Source of the DNA: a candidate division Zixibacteria bacterium HGW-Zixibacteria-1
GTDB lineage: Bacteria; Zixibacteria; MSB-5A5; GN15; PGXB01
Direction of reading: 5' to 3'
Length of the DNA stretch: 64,000 nt
Assembly: GCA_002838945.1 (NCBI GenBank)
Contig: PGXB01000001.1
Location: 1 to 64,000, forward strand
Notes under the pieces: generated by a model
What the model saw: only the letters and a program-made list of their open reading frames with translations
Told to the model about the DNA's origin: nothing
The model's database searches: none
Position numbers and translations under genes: made by a program
Shown here: positions 43,349 to 52,043 of the stretch, one piece after another
Layout of the letters: every line of letters starts with the position of its first letter
How positions within the stretch are numbered: position 1 is the stretch's first letter

Positions 43349-44776
43349 CTACTTATCTTTGACATTGGTCTGATTGCCTTCATTCCAGGCCGTGAATTCG
43401 ATGTTGAAAGTGCGCGCCGGATATTTCGGATTGAGCGACACTTTCAGATCGATTTCCTGGCGCTTGCGCATCTCTTCATCGGCGAAAATTTCGACCTTGT
43501 AATCCTGAAGGATATTATCGCCGCCGGAAATGGCCTTCATGAATTTGTCGATATCGCGTCGGAGGGTATCGACAAATTTCTGATCGATGACCGAGAAAGT
43601 CTGTTTATTAAGGTAATTCCGCAGCGTTTTGTAAACATAGTCATACGTTCTGCGGATTGAATACACATTGAAAGTTTCTTTGGTGAAGAGCGTCGAGGCG
43701 CCCATCGCCACCGCAGTGCCCTCGAAACTGACCATCGGATTGACGCCTTTTTCATTGATTTTCGAGGCATCGGGCTGATTGGCCTTGAAACGAAGATACT
43801 TGGCTTCGTTGATTTTGCCGTGTTTGAATCCGGCCATCGGCTGCTGCATACCGACAGTAACATCGCCCTGGTACATCTTGCCGGCGACGACGGCCGACGG
43901 CGGTATCCACATGTCGTCATCTTCATACTGGTTGGCCTCGCGGGCCATAACGTAGTTGGCGAACACGGAGACATACTGCTTGTACGCATCGATGCCGGGC
44001 AGGTTGGCATAGGCCGGATCTTCGAGCATTTCCATGACATCTTCGAACTTCTCGAAATTGGGAAGATCGGTCAGGACATGCAGTTTATTGGGCAGACCGA
44101 GCTGGCGGGCGATGCTGTCGATATTTTCGACACTTCCGGCCCAGCCGGGAATGACAGCCATGGCGAAGCATTCCTTGACGCTCCACTCGCGATACAGATC
44201 GGCCACCGCCTTGGAGACCTCTTCGAATTTCGCCTTGTCATCAGGGTCGGTCAACTGCTCCATACTGATGTTCGAAAAATATGAATTGACCTTCTCATCC
44301 GGTTCCGCCTGGGCGTTGGCGAAAAACTTGTCGATAGCGCGATAGGTGGTTTCAAGTTCGCGGCTGGCTTTGTGGACCTTTTTCATATTTTTGGCCAGGT
44401 TTTCTTCGAGCTTGGCCGACTTATCATTGATGGTTTTGCGGATATCGTCGACATTGTCGCTCTGCCCGAGGGCATTGACCCACAGTTTCAATCTTTCGGC
44501 CAGCAATTTGCGCTGAGTGGCGAAATCCTTTTTGGTCAGGAATTCTTTGCGCTGGAAATCCTTCTTCGGGTCGAGCCACTCGACGCCGCGGACCAGGTCG
44601 CCATCGGCGGTTTTAAACGACGGCAACAGAGCCGCCAGCTTGCCGAAATCGCCGAATGAATCCTTCAGTATGGATGCGAATTCATCATCGGAGACTTTCT
44701 CCATGACGACTTCTTCGGCGGCCGGCTTGGGTTGCGCTTCCTGCGGCTGCAATTTTTCTTTTTCTTCTTCTGCCAT
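43349..44776 (-). CDS. tssC: Type VI sheath protein TssC (VipB)
   Basis: The 475-residue product is a good match to TssC: Lys-Glu-Cys-Phe-Ala-Met-Ala-Val-Ile-Pro-Gly-Trp near 210, the central helical region, and a C-terminal domain with Thr-Phe-Asn-Ile-Glu-Phe. The first 25 residues are a Glu/Pro-rich extension. An AGAGGTGA ribosome site is present. TssB and TssC together form the contractile sheath that ClpV disassembles. Confidence 0.93.
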   Translation of the reverse strand: MAEEEKEKLQPQEAQPKPAAEEVVMEKVSDDEFASILKDSFGDFGKLAALLPSFKTADGDLVRGVEWLDPKKDFQRKEFLTKKDFATQRKLLAERLKLWVNALGQSDNVDDIRKTINDKSAKLEENLAKNMKKVHKASRELETTYRAIDKFFANAQAEPDEKVNSYFSNISMEQLTDPDDKAKFEEVSKAVADLYREWSVKECFAMAVIPGWAGSVENIDSIARQLGLPNKLHVLTDLPNFEKFEDVMEMLEDPAYANLPGIDAYKQYVSVFANYVMAREANQYEDDDMWIPPSAVVAGKMYQGDVTVGMQQPMAGFKHGKINEAKYLRFKANQPDASKINEKGVNPMVSFEGTAVAMGASTLFTKETFNVYSIRRTYDYVYKTLRNYLNKQTFSVIDQKFVDTLRRDIDKFMKAISGGDNILQDYKVEIFADEEMRKRQEIDLKVSLNPKYPARTFNIEFTAWNEGNQTNVKDK

Positions 44777-44793
44777 TACAAATCACCTCTTTT

Positions 44794-45234
44794 CTATTCG
44801 GTAAGAAGGTCAATATAGTACTTCGCCGCTTTCAGCAGCGCTTCCTTCTTTTCTTTGTCGGTCAGGGTTTTCTTGAGAGCGTTGTTTTTCTTCAACTGTT
44901 TGTCCAGATCGGCCAGCATTTCCTTGCTGTAGTATGTTTTCTGGAGATGGTCGTTGTTTTCGATCATCTGCTTGGGCGTGAAATCCTTCATTGCCTTGAT
45001 TTCAAACTCGGCATTGATCGGTTCACCTTCGGTTGATTCCAACTCGGCTGAAAACGACGGCCGGAACTTTTCGAAGACATCCTTTAGGTTGTTGCACCGC
45101 ACGGGTGCAACATCGGCCTCTTCGTTGTTGTTAAGTTTGGCCAGGTAAAGCAGCTTGTTGGACGGCAGAAGCTCAACCGGAATGGAATCGTCTTTCTTGA
45201 TCCTTTCGGTTGCACCAAGAATAAATTTTGCCAT
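44794..45234 (-). CDS. tssB: Type VI sheath protein TssB (VipA)
   Basis: The 146-residue product has Leu-Pro-Ser-Asn-Lys-Leu-Leu-Tyr-Leu-Ala-Lys, Phe-Glu-Ile-Lys-Ala-Met-Lys-Asp-Phe-Thr-Pro and a lysine-rich C-terminal helix as in TssB. An extended Lys-rich end could interact with the split ClpV. It has a perfect GGAGG ribosome site and precedes tssC by 17 bases. Confidence 0.9.
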   Translation of the reverse strand: MAKFILGATERIKKDDSIPVELLPSNKLLYLAKLNNNEEADVAPVRCNNLKDVFEKFRPSFSAELESTEGEPINAEFEIKAMKDFTPKQMIENNDHLQKTYYSKEMLADLDKQLKKNNALKKTLTDKEKKEALLKAAKYYIDLLTE

Positions 45235-45256
45235 TTATTCCTCCGTTTATTTTAGT

Positions 45257-46354
45257 TTAAGACTTTTCTTTCACTGTAAAGACATAAGCGTCGTCTTTGG
45301 CATCTATCATAATCTCATCGCCGGGGGAAACATTCCCGGTGATAATATCGACAGACAGTTTATTAATAATATCCCTTTCAATAGTACGCTGGATGGGTCG
45401 CGCCCCCAGTTCGATAGTGTAGCCGTCGTGGGACAATTTCTTCAGGGCATCATCGCTCAGCTGGGCTTTAATGTTCTGATCTTTAAGTAATACGCATAAT
45501 TGCTTGAACTCCAGAGCGGCGATTTTCTCGATCTGTTCCTGAGTAAAGGTGTGGTAGATAATAATATCATTGAGCCGGTTGAGGAATTCGGGGCGGAATT
45601 TGCTGAACAGGAACCCGCGGACCTCCTCCATGTTGACCTCGCGTCCCTCGCGGTCGGCATCGAGAATCTTGTCGGCGGCGTAATTCGAGGTCAGGACGAC
45701 GATGGTGTTGGAGAAATCGACCGTCCGTCCCTGCCCGTCGGTCAGGCGGCCGTCATCGAGCAATTGCAGGAGGACGTTGAATACATCGGGATGGGCCTTC
45801 TCGACTTCATCAAACAGCACTATCGAAAACGGTTTGCGGCGAACCGCTTCGGTCAGAATACCGCCGGCTTCATAGCCGACATATCCGGGCGGGGCGCCGA
45901 TCATCTTGGCCACGGAGTGAGCCTCCATGAACTCCGACATATCCATCCGCACCATGGCATTCTTGTCATCGAACAGAAATTCGGCCAGCAGTTTGGGAAG
46001 ATATGTTTTGCCGGTTCCGGTGGGGCCGAGGAAGAGAAACGATCCGACCGGGCGATTGGGCATTTTCAGGCCGGCGCGGGATTTCCTGATGGCGTTGGCA
46101 ACGGCCTTAATGGCATTGGCCTGGCCGATAATTTTGCCCGAGAGAAATGATTCCATATGAATCAGGCGGTCCTTTTCGGCCGTCATCATTTTCGTGACCG
46201 GGATGCCGGTGCGGCGGGCGACGACGGCGGCAATATCGGCGCTCTCGATTTTGGATTCCAGCTTTTCGACGACTGTTTTCAAGGAGCCGAAGAGAGCCTT
46301 TTTCTCCTCGAGGGCCTTTTTCATTTCATCCGGTTTAAGTCTGTCTTTTCTCAT
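45257..46354 (-). CDS. tssH: C-terminal half of a split ClpV (second AAA+ domain)
   Basis: The 365-residue protein begins with the end of the coiled-coil M-domain, then has the D2 AAA+ domain with Walker A Gly-Pro-Thr-Gly-Thr-Gly-Lys-Thr (about 110-117), Walker B Ile-Val-Leu-Phe-Asp-Glu near 175-180, pore loop Gly-Ala-Pro-Pro-Gly-Tyr-Val-Gly, and the C-terminal ClpB_D2-small domain. ClpV is normally one protein of about 850-900 residues. The start overlaps the N-terminal half as ATGA, so both are made together. The parts must pair to form the hexamer that recycles the sheath. Confidence 0.9.
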   Translation of the reverse strand: MRKDRLKPDEMKKALEEKKALFGSLKTVVEKLESKIESADIAAVVARRTGIPVTKMMTAEKDRLIHMESFLSGKIIGQANAIKAVANAIRKSRAGLKMPNRPVGSFLFLGPTGTGKTYLPKLLAEFLFDDKNAMVRMDMSEFMEAHSVAKMIGAPPGYVGYEAGGILTEAVRRKPFSIVLFDEVEKAHPDVFNVLLQLLDDGRLTDGQGRTVDFSNTIVVLTSNYAADKILDADREGREVNMEEVRGFLFSKFRPEFLNRLNDIIIYHTFTQEQIEKIAALEFKQLCVLLKDQNIKAQLSDDALKKLSHDGYTIELGARPIQRTIERDIINKLSVDIITGNVSPGDEIMIDAKDDAYVFTVKEKS

Positions 46355-47805
46355 TGGCTCGCTCCCGTCATAACTTCCACGCGATGACCCCAGTGTTCAT
46401 GCAGGGTGTTGAACTGGCGCTCAAATCTATCATAAGCCTCATACAGTTTATCGAATTCGTCTTTGTCCTTCTCGGGATTCTTGCCCTCACAGGCGGCCAG
46501 CAGTTTTTCGACTTCCTCGAACTGCTTGGCAATGAGCGGAATCGATTCTTCCGCCATTTCTTTCTTGACGCCGAACTCCGAGGCGGCTTCATCGATAACA
46601 TCGAGCGCCACATCGGGCAGGTTGCGTTCGCTCAGATAGCGCTGAACCAGTTTTACGGCACTGGTGACGGCGTCATCATCGAATTTGACTTTATGATGGT
46701 CCTCATATTTTTCGACAACACCCTTGAGGATAAGCACGGCATCATCAAAGTCGGGTTGTTCGACTTTGATTCTTTCGAAACGGCGATCAAGCGCCTTATC
46801 TTTCTCGAGGTACTTGGTGTATTCTTCCTCGGTCGTGGCGCCGATCAGGCGTATCTGGCCGCGCGCGAGGGCCGGTTTGATCAGGTTGGCAGCATCCATT
46901 CCACCGCCGCCGCCGGCTCCGGCGATGGTGTGGATTTCATCTATGAAAAGAATGGTCTTGCCGGCCGATTTGACGACATCACCGACGAGCGCCTTGAAGC
47001 GCTCTTCGAATTCGCCCTTGTACTTGGCGCCGGCGACCATCGCCCCCATATCGACCTCCATGACGCGGACGTCCTGAAGCACCCTGGGGACCTTTTTGGC
47101 CACGACTGCCTGGGCGAAACCCTCGACGATGGCCGATTTGCCGACTCCGGCTCCGCCGACCAGCACCGGGCTGTTCTTTCGGCGGCGCAACAGGATCTGA
47201 ATGGTCTGCTGCAGCTCTTTTTCACGCCCGATCATCGGATCGTATTCACCGGCCGCGGCCAGGTTGGTCATATCGACACAGTAGCGCAGCGTCTTGGAGA
47301 CTTCCTTCTTACCCTCGGCGGGCGCTTCGCCCTCTTTGGCCGGTGTGCCGGACGCGATTTCCTCGACTGCCTTGCTTTCGGCAATGGCCCGATAGATGGC
47401 TTCTTTCTGTATGTCGAGCTTGTCGCGGACATACGCAGACAGCGCCGAGTTGGGGTCGAAGACGGCGATCAAAAGATGCTCCGGTTCGACCACAGGATCA
47501 TACAGTTTGTTTTTCTCTTCAATGGCCCGTGAAAGAACCGTCTGCACCGCCGGTGAGATAGTCAGATTTTCTCGTGATACGGAGCGGCTCGACTGGTCCT
47601 TGAGATAGATCTCAACAATCGATTCGACGAATGATGGACTTTTTCCGAGCTGATTGAGAATTGACTCGACTTCGCTGGCTTCATGACGCACAATCGCCAT
47701 AAGAAGATGTTCGACCTCGATTTCGGGATGTTTGAAAGCGGCCGCCACTTCCTTGGCGTTTTTGACAATGGCTCGCGAATCCGAGGAATAGCTGGCAATA
47801 TCCAT
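46351..47805 (-). CDS. tssH: N-terminal half of a split ClpV (N-domain and first AAA+ domain)
   Basis: The 484-residue protein has two Clp_N repeats (about 1-150), a linker, and the D1 AAA+ domain with Walker A Gly-Gly-Ala-Gly-Val-Gly-Lys-Ser (about 215-223) and Walker B Ile-Leu-Phe-Ile-Asp-Glu near 284-289. It ends inside the coiled-coil M-domain. Its stop overlaps the start of the C-terminal half. Both halves keep all ATPase motifs, so the split seems functional and not a decayed gene. It is the first gene after the strong promoter at 47881-47909. Confidence 0.92.
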   Translation of the reverse strand: MDIASYSSDSRAIVKNAKEVAAAFKHPEIEVEHLLMAIVRHEASEVESILNQLGKSPSFVESIVEIYLKDQSSRSVSRENLTISPAVQTVLSRAIEEKNKLYDPVVEPEHLLIAVFDPNSALSAYVRDKLDIQKEAIYRAIAESKAVEEIASGTPAKEGEAPAEGKKEVSKTLRYCVDMTNLAAAGEYDPMIGREKELQQTIQILLRRRKNSPVLVGGAGVGKSAIVEGFAQAVVAKKVPRVLQDVRVMEVDMGAMVAGAKYKGEFEERFKALVGDVVKSAGKTILFIDEIHTIAGAGGGGGMDAANLIKPALARGQIRLIGATTEEEYTKYLEKDKALDRRFERIKVEQPDFDDAVLILKGVVEKYEDHHKVKFDDDAVTSAVKLVQRYLSERNLPDVALDVIDEAASEFGVKKEMAEESIPLIAKQFEEVEKLLAACEGKNPEKDKDEFDKLYEAYDRFERQFNTLHEHWGHRVEVMTGASQ

Positions 47806-47880
47806 AAGCTACCCTTGATCTTAAAGATTAAGAGGGGTCAGATTATCTATAATTATTTTCCTGCAAAATTCCTGACTTGA

Positions 47881-47909
47881 ATGATACGTGCCCGCTCATT
47901 AAAAGTCAA
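47881..47909 (-). promoter_or_regulatory. Strong sigma-70-type promoter of the type VI apparatus operon
   Basis: On the minus strand TTGACT (47904-47909) and TATCAT (47881-47886) are 17 bp apart. The predicted start near 47874 gives a leader of about 70 bases before the ClpV start. The upstream effector genes end at 48061, so this promoter separates apparatus from effectors. Confidence 0.75.
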
Positions 47910-48060
47910 GATAATTTACATCAACTAACCTCTTGTCCCACAATAAAATATTTATCGGCAAACGATGCGGTTTATTTAGCCATAAAACCTGTCAAATCAG
48001 TTTCTTCATAGAGGAACCGGCTCGATTCGCTGTTTAAATCAAGTCCGCACCTTTTTATGT

Positions 48061-50457
48061 CTATGTCCATGAGGGCATTCGGCCCCATTCATCGCTTTCG
48101 AAATCATAGTCGCGCCAGCGATTAATAATCACCGCCGTACCGGTATGCTCGACCAGCCGCTCCAGATGGAAGGCTCTATCTCCATGGGGGACGGTAAATT
48201 CACGGTGCCCGAAGGGCAGGCAGCGAATCCAGGCCTCGCCGGTGGTGGCGCTGCTGGTTACCCCAAGATTTAATTTAATAGTGTGTTTGCCGCCTTCGGT
48301 GACGACCTGCACATTGGCTCCCGTTATGATACTGGCGCCGGTCTGCCTGACAGTGAGGCGGGTATAATGTCGGCGCTGTCGTGAAGGAAATCGAAGGTTG
48401 AAAGATACCCGGCTCTGCTGCCCGGCGCTGTTGCCGAACTGCCCTCGAAATTGAAAGATCGCCGCATCAGGCAGGAATTTGGTATCAATTTCGATTGCGA
48501 CAACATGAACAATTGTATCATGGGTATGTTTAACATCAAATTTATGCAGCAGATTAAGAAGCGACCCCAGCATGCGGTCGACCCCGGCATCATCATCGGT
48601 CCAGCGATTGAATGCTGTCACGGCCCAATCGGGCTGACCGGTCGATCCGCGGGGATCGGTACCCCAGATACTGTATTCCACAAACAGCTCAAGATCGCTG
48701 TCGGTAGCCAGAAGCACGATAATGGCGCCGACAGACCCGACAATAGCGACGGCGGCTCCGACCGGGCCGCCCAGGGTGGTGCCGGTGGCGACAAGATAGC
48801 CAATTTCGGTCAATCCGGCAGCTATGGCCAAACCGTGACCGAGGGCGGCATCATAATCATCGACATTGATGCGCGCGGCAAAATCCCGCGAATTGCTGAT
48901 GACATCAATCATATTCTTTATCGCGCTGGCTTTGACGGCGATAGCGGCCGCCCCACGGCTGTCGGCCAGATCGGTCAGGGAATCAAGAGCCGCAGTGAAA
49001 GTTGAGGTGGTAACTTCGCCGGAAAAAACCGCCTTAAGGCGGCCAAGCCGACCGGCCCAGCTGAAAGTCTTGTTGATGCTGCGCATCGTCCGCACGGCGG
49101 TTCCGGTTCGCCGGACACTGGCCGGCAGCTGATTCAAGGCACGACGGTCGCCGTCAAGAGCCTGATTGAATGCTTCCCAGGTCATATTGCCGGCAGTATG
49201 CTCGGTGACAAGATGATAGGCTCTTGATTCGGCTACGCCGATGGCCAGTTTAAGGTAATCCTGAGTTCCCATGACCTGGTTCCAGGCGTTGGCCGTGGCG
49301 CTCTCCGACGCATTTCCCTGCCGCCGGGAGGTTTTGAAAAAGGTGGCCCAGGCGCTTTCATTGGTCGAATTCCCCGCCGAATCATTGAAATAATATGACA
49401 GCAAAATATGATCGCCGGCGATGGAGGCCAAAGGCGCGACTATTTGCAGCCAGACAGCGCCATCGGGACGGACATTTCCGGCCCGGTGCTCCATCAGGCC
49501 CCGTTCGAGATTTGTCAAAATATTGTGATTGAGAAAATTATAAAGATTGTCGATAAATTTCGCCTTGCGGTGGCCGTAATTGGCAAAACGATCGAAGGCC
49601 GAATTAAGCCGGGAGCGGTTGGCGTCATTCTGCAAACTGCTTTCGCTGTCAACCAATTGCTTGACCATGCAGGCCAGAATGCCGCGCTTGCGCAGCCTTG
49701 ATTCGAAGCTGCTTAATCGGGGATGGGTTTCGCGGGCATCAACCACGCTCATGAGATGGGTATGATAGGAGATGACATCGACCGAATGAGCGATAATATG
49801 CGCCGGATCGAAAACATATATATCAAGATCATATGCGGAAACGCCGCCGGACGGCTGCGTCATTTCCAGACGGCAGAATGTCTGCGCGCTTGTATAAAAA
49901 CTTCCCGTGAAAATATTTTCAATCGATTCGGTCGAGAGACGGCCGGGCAGGGCAATGGCAATAGTATGGGACAGATCGCCGCGATCCATGGTGAAATAAG
50001 CTTCCGTGGAAGAATCGGTCCTGACCGCCCGCAGCGCTCCCGCATCCGGCCATTCGTACGTATTTGTCGTCCAGTCATTGGCTCCGCGATATTCCAATTC
50101 AGTGACCTTGTCGCGGTTCCGGGTTCCGGAAGTAAAAAGATATATAAACCGGCCATAGGCCGAGGATTCAAATGAGCGGTACTGGGACGGAATGCCTGAC
50201 GGGTTGGAGACATTGAACAGGATGTTAAGGTTGTCGGGGGTGGTCGGGTCGATATAATAAAAATCCCCGTTACGGCCGTTGAACAAACCGCTCAGGAACG
50301 AGAGGAAACCGTCTTCCAGATTGGCGCCGATATTCTGATATATGACATAATTATAGCGACGGAAATGCAGCCGGGCATGGTTCCTCATGACGGCTGTCCG
50401 AGAACCGCCCGATCCCATCGCGGCACTTCCATCAGGTCTCACATCATGACGGCACAT
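48061..50457 (-). CDS. Putative pore-forming type VI effector (VasX-like end region)
   Basis: The 798-residue protein has a soluble N-terminal 530 residues, then a glycine/alanine-rich membrane-active stretch near 540-585. That stretch is followed by Leu-Glu-Leu-Phe-Val-Glu-Tyr-Ser-Ile-Trp-Gly, which resembles the end of colicin-like VasX / BTH_I2691-family effectors (membrane hairpin followed by Leu-Glu-x-Trp...Gly). A C-terminal beta domain follows. It has no signal peptide, as expected for a type VI cargo. The effector operon also encodes an Eag-type chaperone that usually shields such membrane segments. The N-terminal part is not recognised. It has a GAGGGG ribosome site. Confidence 0.55.
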   Translation of the reverse strand: MCRHDVRPDGSAAMGSGGSRTAVMRNHARLHFRRYNYVIYQNIGANLEDGFLSFLSGLFNGRNGDFYYIDPTTPDNLNILFNVSNPSGIPSQYRSFESSAYGRFIYLFTSGTRNRDKVTELEYRGANDWTTNTYEWPDAGALRAVRTDSSTEAYFTMDRGDLSHTIAIALPGRLSTESIENIFTGSFYTSAQTFCRLEMTQPSGGVSAYDLDIYVFDPAHIIAHSVDVISYHTHLMSVVDARETHPRLSSFESRLRKRGILACMVKQLVDSESSLQNDANRSRLNSAFDRFANYGHRKAKFIDNLYNFLNHNILTNLERGLMEHRAGNVRPDGAVWLQIVAPLASIAGDHILLSYYFNDSAGNSTNESAWATFFKTSRRQGNASESATANAWNQVMGTQDYLKLAIGVAESRAYHLVTEHTAGNMTWEAFNQALDGDRRALNQLPASVRRTGTAVRTMRSINKTFSWAGRLGRLKAVFSGEVTTSTFTAALDSLTDLADSRGAAAIAVKASAIKNMIDVISNSRDFAARINVDDYDAALGHGLAIAAGLTEIGYLVATGTTLGGPVGAAVAIVGSVGAIIVLLATDSDLELFVEYSIWGTDPRGSTGQPDWAVTAFNRWTDDDAGVDRMLGSLLNLLHKFDVKHTHDTIVHVVAIEIDTKFLPDAAIFQFRGQFGNSAGQQSRVSFNLRFPSRQRRHYTRLTVRQTGASIITGANVQVVTEGGKHTIKLNLGVTSSATTGEAWIRCLPFGHREFTVPHGDRAFHLERLVEHTGTAVIINRWRDYDFESDEWGRMPSWT

Positions 50458-50479
50458 TTTCCCCTCGTTTCATTAATTC

Positions 50480-51586
50480 CTATCCCTGCAATGGCTCTTC
50501 CTCTTCGAGACCGCCGCCACCTCCGCCGAAATCGGACGAGCTCCGGCTTTCGGATCTGCCCTCAAAACTGTCCGGCGCCTCGTCGCCCTCGGACTGTGAT
50601 CCCTCGGCCTCATCGTCTTCATCTTTTTCCCGGGTAACCTGACCATCATCGGGACTGCGGCGGGCCGCGGCTTTATCCTCCGGCGGAGGAGCATCCTTCA
50701 CATCAAGCTGAGGATAGATATCCTTATAAGTTATGACAAACTGACCCGGCGGGACATTTTCGACCTTGACTTTGCCCTCGCTGTTTAGTTTACCGGTTTG
50801 CGTGGCGCCATCCGGCATTTTAATTTCGAAGTCAACATTGGGTACCGGCCGGCCATTGACATCCAGCAGTTCGATCTCGATCCAGTCTTTGAATTCGAGC
50901 AGTTTTGATTCCTGGTCTTTGCCGAATTTGAGACCATCTATTTCGATGACAAAGAAATACTCGGGCGGGTTGTAGTTGTTGCCGTATCTCTGCAGTTCTT
51001 CTTCAGAAGCGATTTCATCGGTATCTTCGTGATACTCATATTCCCATTTGACTTCGATTTTGTCATCGGCGACGGTTGCCGGAAACTCGGTGATTTTGTC
51101 ATGTATTTTATCGCGGTCGAATTCATAGATGGTGATTTTGACTTCGATCCCGCTGACGACACCCTTGATATCGGCCGAAAGGGTCAAAATATCGCCCCGG
51201 CGCGCTTCGGCGGCACTCCATTTCATATTGATAACCTCGATCGGGGGCAGAATCGGGACCGTATTGGATTCGCCATTGATACCGGCCTTCGATATATCGA
51301 CCTCGAAATAAGCATCGTCGCCGATTTTGGCGTCTTCATCGATGTCAATCTCGCCGATAAATTTATTATTTTTGATTTTGCCGTCGAGCTTGCCGATTTT
51401 TTTGCCGCTGCCGCTTCGACCGGTAATCTTTACCGCCGTGCCATTGCCGACAAATGAGGTCAGAACTTCAACCTGCGCCTTCTGCCCGGCATGCACCGCC
51501 CCGTATCGCCAGGAGGCCGAAATCAGGTAAGAGGTGAGCTTTATTTCATGCTCGGTGTCGGTGGCTTTGTTGTACTTCAGATCCAT
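50480..51586 (-). CDS. Type VI accessory protein with Ig-like and regulatory-type beta domains
   Basis: The 368-residue protein has beta-sandwich domains, the third (about 235-290) with Asp-Val-Asn-Gly-Arg-Pro-Val-Pro and Val-Pro-Pro-Gly-Gln-Phe, like a carboxypeptidase-regulatory domain. The last 80 residues are acidic, low-complexity and end in a Gly-rich run. The region from about 120 to 290 resembles the C-terminal part of the PAAR protein at 56853. No signal peptide is seen. It may be a loading or tip-extension protein for the neighbouring effector. Confidence 0.55.
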   Translation of the reverse strand: MDLKYNKATDTEHEIKLTSYLISASWRYGAVHAGQKAQVEVLTSFVGNGTAVKITGRSGSGKKIGKLDGKIKNNKFIGEIDIDEDAKIGDDAYFEVDISKAGINGESNTVPILPPIEVINMKWSAAEARRGDILTLSADIKGVVSGIEVKITIYEFDRDKIHDKITEFPATVADDKIEVKWEYEYHEDTDEIASEEELQRYGNNYNPPEYFFVIEIDGLKFGKDQESKLLEFKDWIEIELLDVNGRPVPNVDFEIKMPDGATQTGKLNSEGKVKVENVPPGQFVITYKDIYPQLDVKDAPPPEDKAAARRSPDDGQVTREKDEDDEAEGSQSEGDEAPDSFEGRSESRSSSDFGGGGGGLEEEEPLQG

Positions 51587-51591
51587 AACTT

Positions 51592-52032
51592 TTATTCTTC
51601 ATCCGGCAGGTCAAGCGGCCGGAAGGAGTTAATCATCTGTTCCACCTGCATGGCGATGGTCTTCAAGGTTTTCTTCGTGAAGTCAGACGAAAAAGTGTAG
51701 CCGATGCCGTCGATGATCATAAATACTTGTTTCTTGAAAATGACTTTATTATCGGTCGGAATCCATCGATAGACGAATTCATGCACCAAAATACCGTTCG
51801 CCAGTTCTTTCTGTTCATCCTTGAGCACCTCGATGCTCTGCATGGTATCGACCACGTTATCGATTCGCTCGCGGGCGAATTCCTCGAGACCGTAGCTCCC
51901 GGCATCCTTATCGACGATAATGGTCACCATATGCTGCAGGCCGCTGTCATCGGGGCCCATGAAGGTATGCACGGTCTGATCCTGCCATTCATCGGGCAGG
52001 TTGATCTTAAACAGGATTCTTTTCTTACTCAT
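51592..52032 (-). CDS. DcrB/DUF1795-like Eag-type effector chaperone
   Basis: The 146-residue protein (ATG at 52032; a TTG five codons earlier is possible) has Ile-Asn-Leu-Pro-Asp-Glu-Trp near the start and Phe-Ser-Ser-Asp-Phe in the second half, the pattern of the DcrB/DUF1795 family. In type VI clusters such proteins (Eag) are cytoplasmic chaperones for effectors with membrane segments. The pore-former-like gene at 48061 in the same operon is the natural client. The short stop-start distances on both sides support one operon. Confidence 0.7.
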   Translation of the reverse strand: MSKKRILFKINLPDEWQDQTVHTFMGPDDSGLQHMVTIIVDKDAGSYGLEEFARERIDNVVDTMQSIEVLKDEQKELANGILVHEFVYRWIPTDNKVIFKKQVFMIIDGIGYTFSSDFTKKTLKTIAMQVEQMINSFRPLDLPDEE

Positions 52033-52043
52033 GGCTCCCCCGA

